64,000 nucleotides of DNA from Lignipirellula cremea (GTDB lineage: Bacteria > Planctomycetota > Planctomycetia > Pirellulales > Pirellulaceae), in assembly GCF_007751035.1 (NCBI RefSeq), contig NZ_CP036433.1:5685001-5749000 (forward strand), given 5' to 3'. The notes below the pieces were generated by a model, which saw only the letters and a program-made list of their open reading frames with translations, was not told where the DNA came from and searched no databases. How positions within the stretch are numbered: position 1 is the stretch's first letter; each line of letters starts with the position of its first letter. The translations under genes were made by a program, and so were the position numbers. Shown piece after piece: positions 41,448 through 49,527 of the stretch.

Positions 41448-42872
41448 CTACAGTAAATGCCGGGCTTTGACTTCCAGGTAGCGATTCACCAGTTTGGCGG
41501 TCATATCTTCGGCGAACGTATCAATCATAAGCACGCCCTGATGCTCCAGGTCGGCCAGCACCTGGTGGCGCCAGGTGAGAATCTCGGCGGCCGCGGCGGC
41601 CCGGTAGAAATCGGCGCCCTGGGGATCCTCTTTGTCGGCGGCGTCAAACAGGCGATGATCTCGCATCAGCACGCCCATCGGTAAATGCCGTCCCATCGCC
41701 GATCCCAGGTACTGCTGCACCTGGTGCGAGTTAACCTCGTCGATCACGTTGGTCAGCAGCACCACGAGCGAACGTTTCCGGCAGTGGGCCGACAGGTATA
41801 GAAACGCTTCATCGTAGCGGGATTCGACCAGTTGCGGGAAGCGATCGAACGAGGCGTGCAGCAACCGGTTCATCTGGCTCATGCCGGAACGCGGCGGCAC
41901 AAAGTTATGCACCTTGTCGGAGAAGGAAACCAGTCCGACCGAATCGCCCTGGCGGAGGGCCACATAGCTCATCATCAACAGGGCGTTCAAGGAATGATCG
42001 AGTAGGCTGATGCCGGCGGATTCATTGGTCATCATCCGCCCACAATCCAGCAGGAAGATGATCCGCTGGCTCTGGCTGGTTTGAAAGTCTCGCACAGTCA
42101 GCTTCCGCCGGCGGGCCGTCGTGCGCCAGTCGATGTGCTTGTAGTTGTCGTCCAGCGCGTAATCCCGCAGGCGCTCAAATTCGTTATCCTGCCCGATTTT
42201 ACGGGTGCGGCGCACGCCGATTTGCGACAGCCGGTTGGTACGCGCCAAAATCGCGTACTCGGCCAGCTGCTTCATATCGGGATAAACGTGCACAATGGAA
42301 AGCGCCGGCTTTTTGACCAGCTGATGCCACAGGCCCAGCCAGCTCCGGCAACGGAAGTAAACACGTTCCAGTTCAAACGCGCCCCGCTCGCTGGGGCAGG
42401 CTTCATAATGCACCGTAGAGCGGCTGCGCGGCTGCAGGTTCAGCTCGAACTGTTTCGGTTCATATGCAAACGAAGCCGGGCAGTCGTCGCGGACCGTCAC
42501 CCGCAGCACCCGTCGCGAAGTATTGATCACGGTCAGCGTGATACGATGATTTTGCTGCAGCGAGGCGACCCGCAGCAATTGCCGTTCGACTTCGATCGCA
42601 GCGGGCGAAGGCAAGGTGAACAGGTCGACCAGCGCCGCCGCGGCCGCAGCCAGGTCGATCGCGACCAGAAACGGGAACAGTTCCGGCCGAGCCAGAATCA
42701 GTCCCGTCGCCAGGCAGGGGCCCAGCAACAGCAGGATCTGCAGTCCGCTGGGATATATCTTCCGCCGCCAGGTCAGCAGCAGGTACGGCGCTGCGAACAG
42801 AAACAGCAGTAGCCAGGGACGCTGACGCAGTCCTTCCAGCCACGGCGAAATGATCTCCCACAGACCGATCAA
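41448..42872 (-). CDS. DUF58 protein with N-terminal membrane segments and degenerate vWA metal site
   Basis: The 474-aa protein has two or three N-terminal hydrophobic segments (LLLFLFAAPYLLLTW, ILLLLGPCLATGLIL, VAIDLAAAAAALVDL). The DUF58 motif follows (FERLRDYALDDNYKHIDWRTTARRRK) and then a vWA-type core. The metal-binding position reads DCGRM where active vWA domains have DxSxS, so metal binding is doubtful. It is the last gene of the leftward operon that starts with RDD at 49477. Its start overlaps the MoxR stop by four bases. Similar membrane-bound DUF58 proteins occur with MoxR in many bacteria. Confidence 0.92.
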   Translation of the reverse strand: MIGLWEIISPWLEGLRQRPWLLLFLFAAPYLLLTWRRKIYPSGLQILLLLGPCLATGLILARPELFPFLVAIDLAAAAAALVDLFTLPSPAAIEVERQLLRVASLQQNHRITLTVINTSRRVLRVTVRDDCPASFAYEPKQFELNLQPRSRSTVHYEACPSERGAFELERVYFRCRSWLGLWHQLVKKPALSIVHVYPDMKQLAEYAILARTNRLSQIGVRRTRKIGQDNEFERLRDYALDDNYKHIDWRTTARRRKLTVRDFQTSQSQRIIFLLDCGRMMTNESAGISLLDHSLNALLMMSYVALRQGDSVGLVSFSDKVHNFVPPRSGMSQMNRLLHASFDRFPQLVESRYDEAFLYLSAHCRKRSLVVLLTNVIDEVNSHQVQQYLGSAMGRHLPMGVLMRDHRLFDAADKEDPQGADFYRAAAAAEILTWRHQVLADLEHQGVLMIDTFAEDMTAKLVNRYLEVKARHLL

Positions 42873-44197
42873 AGGCGCGGAACCTCCACGCTGCGAAGAA
42901 GCTCCGTCAGTAACTCATCGACATCGTGTCCTTCCACTTCGGCTTCCGCCGAGAGCACAACGCGGTGCCGCAGCGCCGGCAACGCCAGATCGCGTACGTC
43001 GTCGGGCACGGCGTAATCGCGGCCGTAAAAGGCCGCGAGCGTACGGGCCGATTGCATGAGCGCGATGCCGGCTCGCGGCGAGGCGCCCATGTGGAACTGG
43101 GGCCACTGGCGCGTCGCTCGGACCAGCTTGTTGATGTACCCGATCAGCCTGGCGTCGATGCGGACCTGACTGTTCTCCAGCGTAATCCGGTTAATCTCTT
43201 CCGGCGAAGTGACGCACTCCAGTTTTTCCAGCTGTGTTTCCACCGGAATCTGGCGGCTGTGCAGTTCCAGGATATGGGCTTCTTCGTTCTCGGCCGGATA
43301 GCTGGCAATCAGCTTGAACATGAACCGGTCCAGTTGGGCTTCCGGCAAATTGTAGGTGCCTTCAGATTCGATCGGATTCTGAGTGGCCAGCACGAAAAAC
43401 GGCTGCCCCAGATCATGGCTGACGCCGTCGACCGTCACGCGGTATTCCTGCATGGTCTCCAGCAAGGCCGCATGCGTTTTGGCGGGCGCCCGATTGATCT
43501 CATCCGCCAGCAACAATTGCGTAAACACAGGCCCGGGACGAAAGCGAAACTCCTGCGTTTTCATGTCGAACATCGGCGCGCCGGTAATATCCGAAGGCAT
43601 CAGGTCGGCCGTAAACTGGATACGGCCAAAGTCGCATCCCAGCACACGACCCAGCGCCCTCACCAGCAACGTTTTTCCCAGCCCCGGGACACTCTCAATC
43701 AGAACATGCCCCCGTGAAAACAGTCCCGCCAGGGCTCCCAGCACCAGTTCATCCTGACCGACATAGATCTTGCCGATCTCGGCACAGATCCGGTCAAACA
43801 GTCGCTTTGTCGGCGTATCGGCTCTCTCTTCCCGAATGGGCCGATCGTCGCGGGAGGCCGGAGAAGCCGCCGCGAAGGGTGCGAGTTCCGACTCCTCCGC
43901 GGTTCCGCCAAAGACCGACTCGCCAGCCGGCGGCGATGATGCAGGAGGTGACGATGCAGGCGTCGCCGTGACCAGGGGCAGACCTTCCTCGCGGGACGAT
44001 CCTGTATCGTCTGACGGCGGGACGGGCGACGTTCCCGCGTCGGCTGGCCGCGGGATGGGGGTCAATGCGTTGCATTGAGGGCACTTCGCGGGGCGGCCGG
44101 CGTCGGTCTTCGGCGCCATGAGATCGCGGCCGCAACCGGAACAAGCAAACCTGATGTGACCGCCAGGCGCCGGATCGGATCCAAAGGGTGAATTCAT
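42869..44197 (-). CDS. MoxR-family AAA+ ATPase with N-terminal zinc ribbon (second copy)
   Basis: The 442-aa protein carries an N-terminal ribbon (FACSGCGRDL...PAKCPQCNAL, residues about 18-45), then a Pro/Ser-rich linker of 90 residues. The AAA+ domain has Walker A SVPGLGKT, Walker B LLADEINR, and [22 protein letters not shown]. The added zinc ribbon and linker distinguish it from the copies at 23763 and 62808, and the Walker A loop differs (SVPGLGKT against GVPGLAKT), so it is a separate subfamily. It overlaps the downstream DUF58 start by four bases. It should power maturation of some partner protein. Confidence 0.92.
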   Translation of the reverse strand: MNSPFGSDPAPGGHIRFACSGCGRDLMAPKTDAGRPAKCPQCNALTPIPRPADAGTSPVPPSDDTGSSREEGLPLVTATPASSPPASSPPAGESVFGGTAEESELAPFAAASPASRDDRPIREERADTPTKRLFDRICAEIGKIYVGQDELVLGALAGLFSRGHVLIESVPGLGKTLLVRALGRVLGCDFGRIQFTADLMPSDITGAPMFDMKTQEFRFRPGPVFTQLLLADEINRAPAKTHAALLETMQEYRVTVDGVSHDLGQPFFVLATQNPIESEGTYNLPEAQLDRFMFKLIASYPAENEEAHILELHSRQIPVETQLEKLECVTSPEEINRITLENSQVRIDARLIGYINKLVRATRQWPQFHMGASPRAGIALMQSARTLAAFYGRDYAVPDDVRDLALPALRHRVVLSAEAEVEGHDVDELLTELLRSVEVPRL

Positions 44198-44266
44198 TAG
44201 CTGTTGTTTTCGTTGATCGCGAAGCGAACGGATGTTCCAGGAAGGCAGTTCAGGCGGCGAGCGATG

Positions 44267-45598
44267 CTACGTCTCTTTTTTCTGATGACTGGCGCCCGAG
44301 TCGCGGCGGACGTGCTGTTGATAGTGGTCAATTCGGGCTTGCGCATAGGACCGGGCCTTGGCCCGCGACAAGAGTTCTCCGAGCGCGTCGATATGTTTTT
44401 TGAAATCGGATCGAGTCTTCCGGGAGGGTTCGCGAGGCCTGCCAAATATCGGAAACCACGCGAAGCAGAACAAAATGCCCAGGCCGATCGTGTGCAACAA
44501 CACCACATTCAATGGCCAAACCGTAAACGCTTCTAAACCGGTCGGCAAGCCCGGGTCTTCTGGGGCAATATCCAAACCTCCCGGCCCGCTCTCCAGAAAG
44601 ATCACCGCCTGGCCGTCCTGGCATTCGTCGATCAGGGCGGCCGCCAGCTTGCGGTTCTCATGTTCGACCAGCGGCATGTTCAGCAACAGCGAGCCGTTCT
44701 CGACCAGCAGCAGCTGCCCGCCATGCCAGTCAGGTCGGCGCACCTGGGTAACGATCGTCCGTTTATCCGCACGGTCATACAACAGGACGTTCGTGGCATC
44801 CTGATCCAGATAGCCATCTTCGAGGTCGTCGAATTTTTCGGCGATATCGTCGGCGCCAAAAGATTCATATTCGTACGATTCGACCTCGACGTTTTCCGCG
44901 TCGATTTTTTCCGCGCGTGGTTCGTCGCTGCCTGCGGCGTCGCTGGCGTCGGTATCATCGCTGTCAGCTGCATTGCTATTCGGCACATCGAAACGGGCGC
45001 CGGGCTGAAACGAAAGCTTCGTGGGATCCAGTTCCCTCAGAAAGTGGCTTTCCAGCGTTGCAGGATCGCGTTCAGCTGTGTCATCCAAAGGTTCGCTACG
45101 ATAAATGAACCAGTCGACGTCTTCTTTGCCTGGCAGCCCTCGGCGGCGCTGGGTATTGAGCGCCCGGGACTGGACCAGGCGGCGCTGGATTTCTGGCTGT
45201 TGCGAGGGCGGGGCCGTCGCCTGGATTCTTTGCCAGTAATCGGTTTCCGCGTCGTAGTCGCGGCCGATGTAGATCAGCGTGCGATGGTAGCCTGCGCAGA
45301 GCCAGTTTTCGATGGCGTTACGCTCGGTCGAGGAGGGCGGGGAGTAGTCGTCGGGCGCCCAGACGACGACGTCGTAGCGTTCCATGCGGGGCGACCAGCG
45401 ATCGGCGGCGGTGACCTCATGCCCTGCTTCTTCGAACATTTCCGCCAGCACGCCGACTCCGTTGATGCTTTTTCCCCGGACTTTACCGTACTCTGTCTCC
45501 AGATCCAGAGCAGACTGGCTGCAGCCAGCGCTCATTGACAGCAGCAAGGAAACGCTCAGCACGGAAAGGCGGGCGAGGACCGACATTTTCTTTCTCAT
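44267..45598 (-). CDS. DUF4350 domain lipoprotein/membrane protein
   Basis: The 443-aa protein starts with a lipobox (LLSMSAGCSQ) and has a globular DUF4350-type region: KSINGVGVLAEMFEEAGHEVTAADRWSPRMERYDVVVWAPDD, later LLLVENGSLLLNMPLVEHENRKLAAALIDE. An acidic central segment (about 205-250) follows the first part. One TM helix (VVLLHTIGLGILFCFAWFPIFG) lies near residue 375, and the basic, RDF-type C-terminus is cytoplasmic. DUF4350 proteins are regular companions of MoxR and DUF58 genes. It overlaps the DUF4129 gene by four bases and is followed by MoxR after 69 bases. Confidence 0.85.
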   Translation of the reverse strand: MRKKMSVLARLSVLSVSLLLSMSAGCSQSALDLETEYGKVRGKSINGVGVLAEMFEEAGHEVTAADRWSPRMERYDVVVWAPDDYSPPSSTERNAIENWLCAGYHRTLIYIGRDYDAETDYWQRIQATAPPSQQPEIQRRLVQSRALNTQRRRGLPGKEDVDWFIYRSEPLDDTAERDPATLESHFLRELDPTKLSFQPGARFDVPNSNAADSDDTDASDAAGSDEPRAEKIDAENVEVESYEYESFGADDIAEKFDDLEDGYLDQDATNVLLYDRADKRTIVTQVRRPDWHGGQLLLVENGSLLLNMPLVEHENRKLAAALIDECQDGQAVIFLESGPGGLDIAPEDPGLPTGLEAFTVWPLNVVLLHTIGLGILFCFAWFPIFGRPREPSRKTRSDFKKHIDALGELLSRAKARSYAQARIDHYQQHVRRDSGASHQKKET

Positions 45599-46458
45599 AC
45601 GACCGACTCCTGCACCTGGCGGTGAAAGGCATCCAACCGGTTCCAGGAAGTTTCAAACTGGTCGCGGAGAATCTCCCGGCGGCCAAAAAAGGCGTCTTCA
45701 AACAGCCGCATGGTCCCCTGCAGCATCATCGCCAGATCCGGCCGCTGCCGCAGCTCGCGCACATACTGGCGATTGGTTTTTCCACGGGCCAGGCGAATCA
45801 ACTGGTTGCGGTCCAGCTGCAGCAGCTGGTAGCTGAACAGGTAGACTGCCGCATCGCTGAAATTGCCCTGCTCGTAGCACCGGCGGGCTTCTTCCAGCAA
45901 GTTATCGCGGGGACGATTCAAGGTGAACGGCAGATCCTCGACCCGATCGACCAGACGGGAAGAACTGCCCCCCCGCTTTTGCGAGTCGCCATCCTGCTGC
46001 GGTTTCCGTTCTTCGCTCCGCAGAAAGGCCCAGCACAGCATGGCGACAACGACAACAATGACCAGGATCAGCACCATCCACAACAGCATTTCGCCGGCCA
46101 GTCCCATGCCGGGAGCCGCTGCGCCGCCGCCAGTCGGAGTTGCCTTGGGCGCAGCAGGGGCGGACGGTGTCTTTTGCCAGTCGCTGTTCCGATTGCCAGG
46201 ATCGACGGGCGATTCGTATGGCTCCGGGGCGACCGGGAGTTCTAACCGTCGCAAGCTGTCGTTTTCACGATCGTACCAGGGAAAAGTCGCGCTGTCGCGC
46301 AGCGCATCGCGGCCGGCTTCCACCGCTTTGTCGCCTTCGCCAATCTGGGCCGAAAGCCGCGCCGGCGCCAGCGCAAGCAGCAGCGCCGTGCCGATCGCGA
46401 CGACAAGGGCCGCTCGCCAGCCAAGCATGTTTTTCCAGAATGGTGCACCGAAAACCAT
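45595..46458 (-). CDS. DUF4129 domain membrane protein
   Basis: The 287-aa protein has an N-terminal signal/TM (ALVVAIGTALLLALAPARLSAQ) and a Pro/Ala-rich periplasmic stretch. A second TM helix (MLLWMVLILVIVVVVAMLCWAFL) and a cytoplasmic helical part follow, with the DUF4129 pattern NFSDAAVYLFSYQLLQLDRNQLIRLARGKTNRQYVREL. DUF4129 genes cluster with MoxR, DUF58 and RDD in many bacteria, but the domain's job is not known. Its stop overlaps the start of the DUF4350 gene, and the upstream membrane protein ends nine bases before it. Confidence 0.88.
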   Translation of the reverse strand: MVFGAPFWKNMLGWRAALVVAIGTALLLALAPARLSAQIGEGDKAVEAGRDALRDSATFPWYDRENDSLRRLELPVAPEPYESPVDPGNRNSDWQKTPSAPAAPKATPTGGGAAAPGMGLAGEMLLWMVLILVIVVVVAMLCWAFLRSEERKPQQDGDSQKRGGSSSRLVDRVEDLPFTLNRPRDNLLEEARRCYEQGNFSDAAVYLFSYQLLQLDRNQLIRLARGKTNRQYVRELRQRPDLAMMLQGTMRLFEDAFFGRREILRDQFETSWNRLDAFHRQVQESVV

Positions 46459-46467
46459 AGCGTTCTG

Positions 46468-47361
46468 TCACAGCGTTTGTTGAAGTTCTGCGGCCTGCGC
46501 CCTGATGGCGATATCGACTTCCCAGCCTTCCTGCCGAATCCGCAGGTCCAGGTAGCTGAGGAAACGGACCACCGTGAAGTACGTGGCGACGGTCCAGAAG
46601 GAAAGCGAAAAAAGCCACTGCACAAGCAGCGGACTCTGGTCCCAGCTATTGGAAAAAACACCCACCAGAAACAGGATGCCGCCATACACGGAGCCAAAGA
46701 GCAGCACGGCAATCAGGGCCGAAGCCAGCCAGCGCCCTAGCAGATCGCTGCCGGCCGGTTCATGCAGCAGAGAACTGCGACGGCCGATACTGGGCTGGCG
46801 ACTGTCGCTGGATCGTAACGGATTCCGCTCCAGCAGGACAATCTCGTTCATGTAGGGACGGGCGGCCCGCATCAGCCCGGCGACAAAGGCGACCGCTCCC
46901 AGCAACAGGACTTCGACCACAGGACGCATCATGTCGCGATCCCGCGACAGGGCCATTCCGCCCAGGAACAGCCAGGCCAGCAACGGGCCCCGCATGACAA
47001 CCTGTACGAACAAAATCCGGGGGAGAAGGCGCCATACCTCGCCAACAATCTGGCGCACGCGCGGCTCCTGGTCAAACACGGCCGCCCCCAGCCAGGCCGT
47101 CGCAAACACCGAAGCCAATGGCGCCTCGATAAACAGCAGCAGCCCCATCGACCAGACATATCGCAACGGGAAGTCGTACAGCGGATCGACGTTCGCCATC
47201 CAGCCAATCAAAAAATAGTTGAGCACCGTAAGCGGCACGGCGCCCAGCGCCATGGTGATCGCCAGCGGACGAAGATAAGCAGCCATGAGCTGCAGCGACA
47301 GGTCGAACAATTCACCCGAAGAGCGTTCCCGGATGGCGATTTGCGTGCGATCAAGCCGCAT
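46468..47361 (-). CDS. multi-spanning membrane protein, function unknown
   Basis: The 297-aa protein has five or six hydrophobic segments (for example PLAITMALGAVPLTVLNYFLIGW, VWSMGLLLFIEAPLASVFATAW, VVEVLLLGAVAFVAGLM, ASALIAVLLFGSVYGGILFLVGVF). I do not recognise the domain. The ATG at 47361 begins MRLDRTQIAIRERS and overlaps the SpoIIM-like gene's stop by 11 bases. The ATG at 47397 would extend into that gene. Its position inside the RDD-SpoIIM-DUF4129-DUF4350-MoxR-DUF58 operon suggests a part of the same envelope-maturation machine. Confidence 0.78.
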   Translation of the reverse strand: MRLDRTQIAIRERSSGELFDLSLQLMAAYLRPLAITMALGAVPLTVLNYFLIGWMANVDPLYDFPLRYVWSMGLLLFIEAPLASVFATAWLGAAVFDQEPRVRQIVGEVWRLLPRILFVQVVMRGPLLAWLFLGGMALSRDRDMMRPVVEVLLLGAVAFVAGLMRAARPYMNEIVLLERNPLRSSDSRQPSIGRRSSLLHEPAGSDLLGRWLASALIAVLLFGSVYGGILFLVGVFSNSWDQSPLLVQWLFSLSFWTVATYFTVVRFLSYLDLRIRQEGWEVDIAIRAQAAELQQTL

Positions 47362-48382
47362 TCGACGACCCTCCGCGTGGAAAGCCCAGCACCACAAAGT
47401 AGAACATCAGCATGCCGCTGGACAGCACCGCGAAGAGCGCCTTGGACCAGTACGGCGCCGCCGAAGGAGATAAAAACCCTTCCGTCAAAGCGGCCAGAAA
47501 GAACAGCACCACCGACGCCCCCACGACCGGCAAGCTGGATTTAGCGGCCAGCTGCAGCGACGCCAGTCGCGTCAGGCCCGGTTCGCCCGTTTCTTCCGGG
47601 AACAACCCTAACCAGCCGGGACGCGTTGACCGGGGAATCATCCAGGAGACGCCCAGTCGCAGCCCCGCGCCGGCGGCCAGGCAGATGGCCGTAAGCTCAA
47701 ACGGTCCGTGCGCCGTGACAAAGTGAAAAAAGTTAGGCCGGGCGATTTCATCGCGCGCCATAAAACCAAAGGACGCCCCCAGGCTCGCCGCATTAAAAAT
47801 GGTCGTATACAAACCGGGCACTACCAGCAGGCCCGTCACGAAGCATTTGATGCCAATGCCTGTGTTATGGGCAATATAAAAGGCCGCCATTTCCAAATTG
47901 GTATAGGCGTCCCTGCCGGTGATGTCGTTCTTGAAACTGTCGTGCATTTGAGTTTGCGCGGCTGGCGTCAGCAGCTCATCGGCAAACCGGGGCCAGGTCT
48001 TGTTGTCGTAAGCCAGCCACGCCGCCAGGATGAACACGCCCCAGAACAGGCAGAACGCAATCTGCACGCAGCGGTCGTTAAAAATGATCTGCGGAGCATC
48101 GACCAGCAGAATCTCCGACCAGCGTTTGATGTCGAAAGGGCGACTGCGATACAACTGGCTATGGCAACGGGCCACCAGGCGATGCAGGTAATCCACCGTG
48201 CCCGGAGGCAGGTTATGGGCTTCCGCCAAAGCCAGGTCGGCGCAGGTCGAACGGTACAGGGACGCAAAGCGGGCGATGCGTTCAGGCGGCAGCTTCCCCT
48301 TGAGATCCTGCAGTTCCAGCTGCAGCTGCTCCAGTTCGCGCCAGTTTGTCTGGCGGCGTTTTAATAGTTCCGCAACTTTCAT
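47351..48382 (-). CDS. stage II sporulation protein M-like membrane protein
   Basis: The 343-aa protein has an N-terminal helical cytoplasmic part and then about six TM segments, with the SpoIIM family stretch AAFYIAHNTGIGIKCFVTGLLVVPGLYTTIFNAASLG and later FFHFVTAHGPFELTAICLAAGAGLRLG. This is the SpoIIM-like family often found beside RDD, MoxR and DUF58 genes in non-sporulating bacteria, so no sporulation role should be inferred. Its start lies just six bases after the RDD stop. Confidence 0.9.
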   Translation of the reverse strand: MKVAELLKRRQTNWRELEQLQLELQDLKGKLPPERIARFASLYRSTCADLALAEAHNLPPGTVDYLHRLVARCHSQLYRSRPFDIKRWSEILLVDAPQIIFNDRCVQIAFCLFWGVFILAAWLAYDNKTWPRFADELLTPAAQTQMHDSFKNDITGRDAYTNLEMAAFYIAHNTGIGIKCFVTGLLVVPGLYTTIFNAASLGASFGFMARDEIARPNFFHFVTAHGPFELTAICLAAGAGLRLGVSWMIPRSTRPGWLGLFPEETGEPGLTRLASLQLAAKSSLPVVGASVVLFFLAALTEGFLSPSAAPYWSKALFAVLSSGMLMFYFVVLGFPRGGSSNAA

Positions 48383-48388
48383 GAAAGC

Positions 48389-49477
48389 TTACCGTCCCGA
48401 AGAGGGCGTCGAACCGGGCAGGTCGTAGCGAATTAAATCGTCGGTAGCCGCTTCCGCCGCCAAGGGAACCGCCGGTCGGGCGTCGCCTTGCTTGCCTGGG
48501 GCGGAGTCGAACATTTGCGCAGGCGGGCCCTTCGCCAGCGAACTGGCCCAGTTTTGCGCGCCGGGCAATCCAAAGGGGCTGCGGGTCTCTTCCCCGCGAT
48601 CGGCAATGAATGCCCGATAGTACATTGCGCAGAGCATCAGGTCGTAACTGGTATCGGGCGGCAGTCCGAACTTCACCAGCAGCGGCTGGGCCAGGCTCTG
48701 CGCGATCTCCCGCCGACGCAACTCGGACAACCCTTGCCGCCGTTCGACATACATGGCTAGCGCCTTGGCGAGCGGACGACTGAATTCAAACCGGGCCGGA
48801 ATAAAGGCCGCTAACTCCGGCGCCCTGGCGTCTTCCAGTCGGGCCAGCCCGATCGACCATTTCTGGTTTTCGCTGATGACCATCGTATCGCACACCAGAT
48901 CGCCAAGTCGCTGGCGGCGCGGCGTCAACGCCATCGCTCCCAGACCCAGCAGGAAGGTCGGCACCACGAAAATCAAAACAAAGGCCTCCGGCGTAGTGCG
49001 CTCTCCCATCAGGCGGTCCAGCACAAAAAGTAACGAGGCCAAAGGAAGCATCGGCATCATATCGGCGTAGCGCAGCACGTTCCGCATGACGGCCTGCATG
49101 CCGTTGATGGGCTGCCCGCTGGTGGTGACGACGCGGAGTCCCAGCATCCGTTTCCCCGGCGTCTGGCCGTTCATATACGTTTCGAACAGGCCGCCGTACA
49201 ACTGGTCGACGGCGAATACCAGGACTCCCAATCCGATCCAGGCGACGCCGGCCAGCCAGCTAAACACACTGGCCAGAAAAGGCATCACCATCGACAACCC
49301 CGCCGTCAGCAGACCGACTCCGATGTAAACGGCAATAATCGCCAGCACCCGCAACATGATGTCGACCAGAAACGCAGGCCCCCGACGAAAAGGCCCGGCC
49401 ACCCGATACTGGAAGGTGATATTCTCCGGCGTGACAATGCCGATAGTGTTATCGAGTTGGGCGTTCGCCGTGCTCAT
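48389..49477 (-). CDS. RDD family membrane protein
   Basis: The 362-aa protein has the RDD-family N-terminal membrane region: FRRGPAFLVDIMLRVLAI (Arg and Asp in the first helix), GGLFETYMNGQTPGKRMLGLRVV, and four predicted helices up to residue 180. A cytoplasmic part of about 180 residues with a proline/alanine tail follows. RDD proteins are often transport- or homeostasis-linked, but their roles are mostly unresolved. It leads the seven-gene leftward operon. The start ATG at 49477 lies in good context and no upstream gene on this strand overlaps. Confidence 0.9.
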   Translation of the reverse strand: MSTANAQLDNTIGIVTPENITFQYRVAGPFRRGPAFLVDIMLRVLAIIAVYIGVGLLTAGLSMVMPFLASVFSWLAGVAWIGLGVLVFAVDQLYGGLFETYMNGQTPGKRMLGLRVVTTSGQPINGMQAVMRNVLRYADMMPMLPLASLLFVLDRLMGERTTPEAFVLIFVVPTFLLGLGAMALTPRRQRLGDLVCDTMVISENQKWSIGLARLEDARAPELAAFIPARFEFSRPLAKALAMYVERRQGLSELRRREIAQSLAQPLLVKFGLPPDTSYDLMLCAMYYRAFIADRGEETRSPFGLPGAQNWASSLAKGPPAQMFDSAPGKQGDARPAVPLAAEAATDDLIRYDLPGSTPSSGR

Positions 49478-49527
49478 AAAAGACGATCAATGCGTGAAAA
49501 CCTAAGAAACCTGCTCCCAATTATCGG

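Noticed and set aside
47351-48382. Sporulation role for the SpoIIM-like protein
   Set aside because: The family is named after Bacillus but occurs widely beside RDD/MoxR/DUF58 in bacteria that do not form spores; no other sporulation gene is present here.
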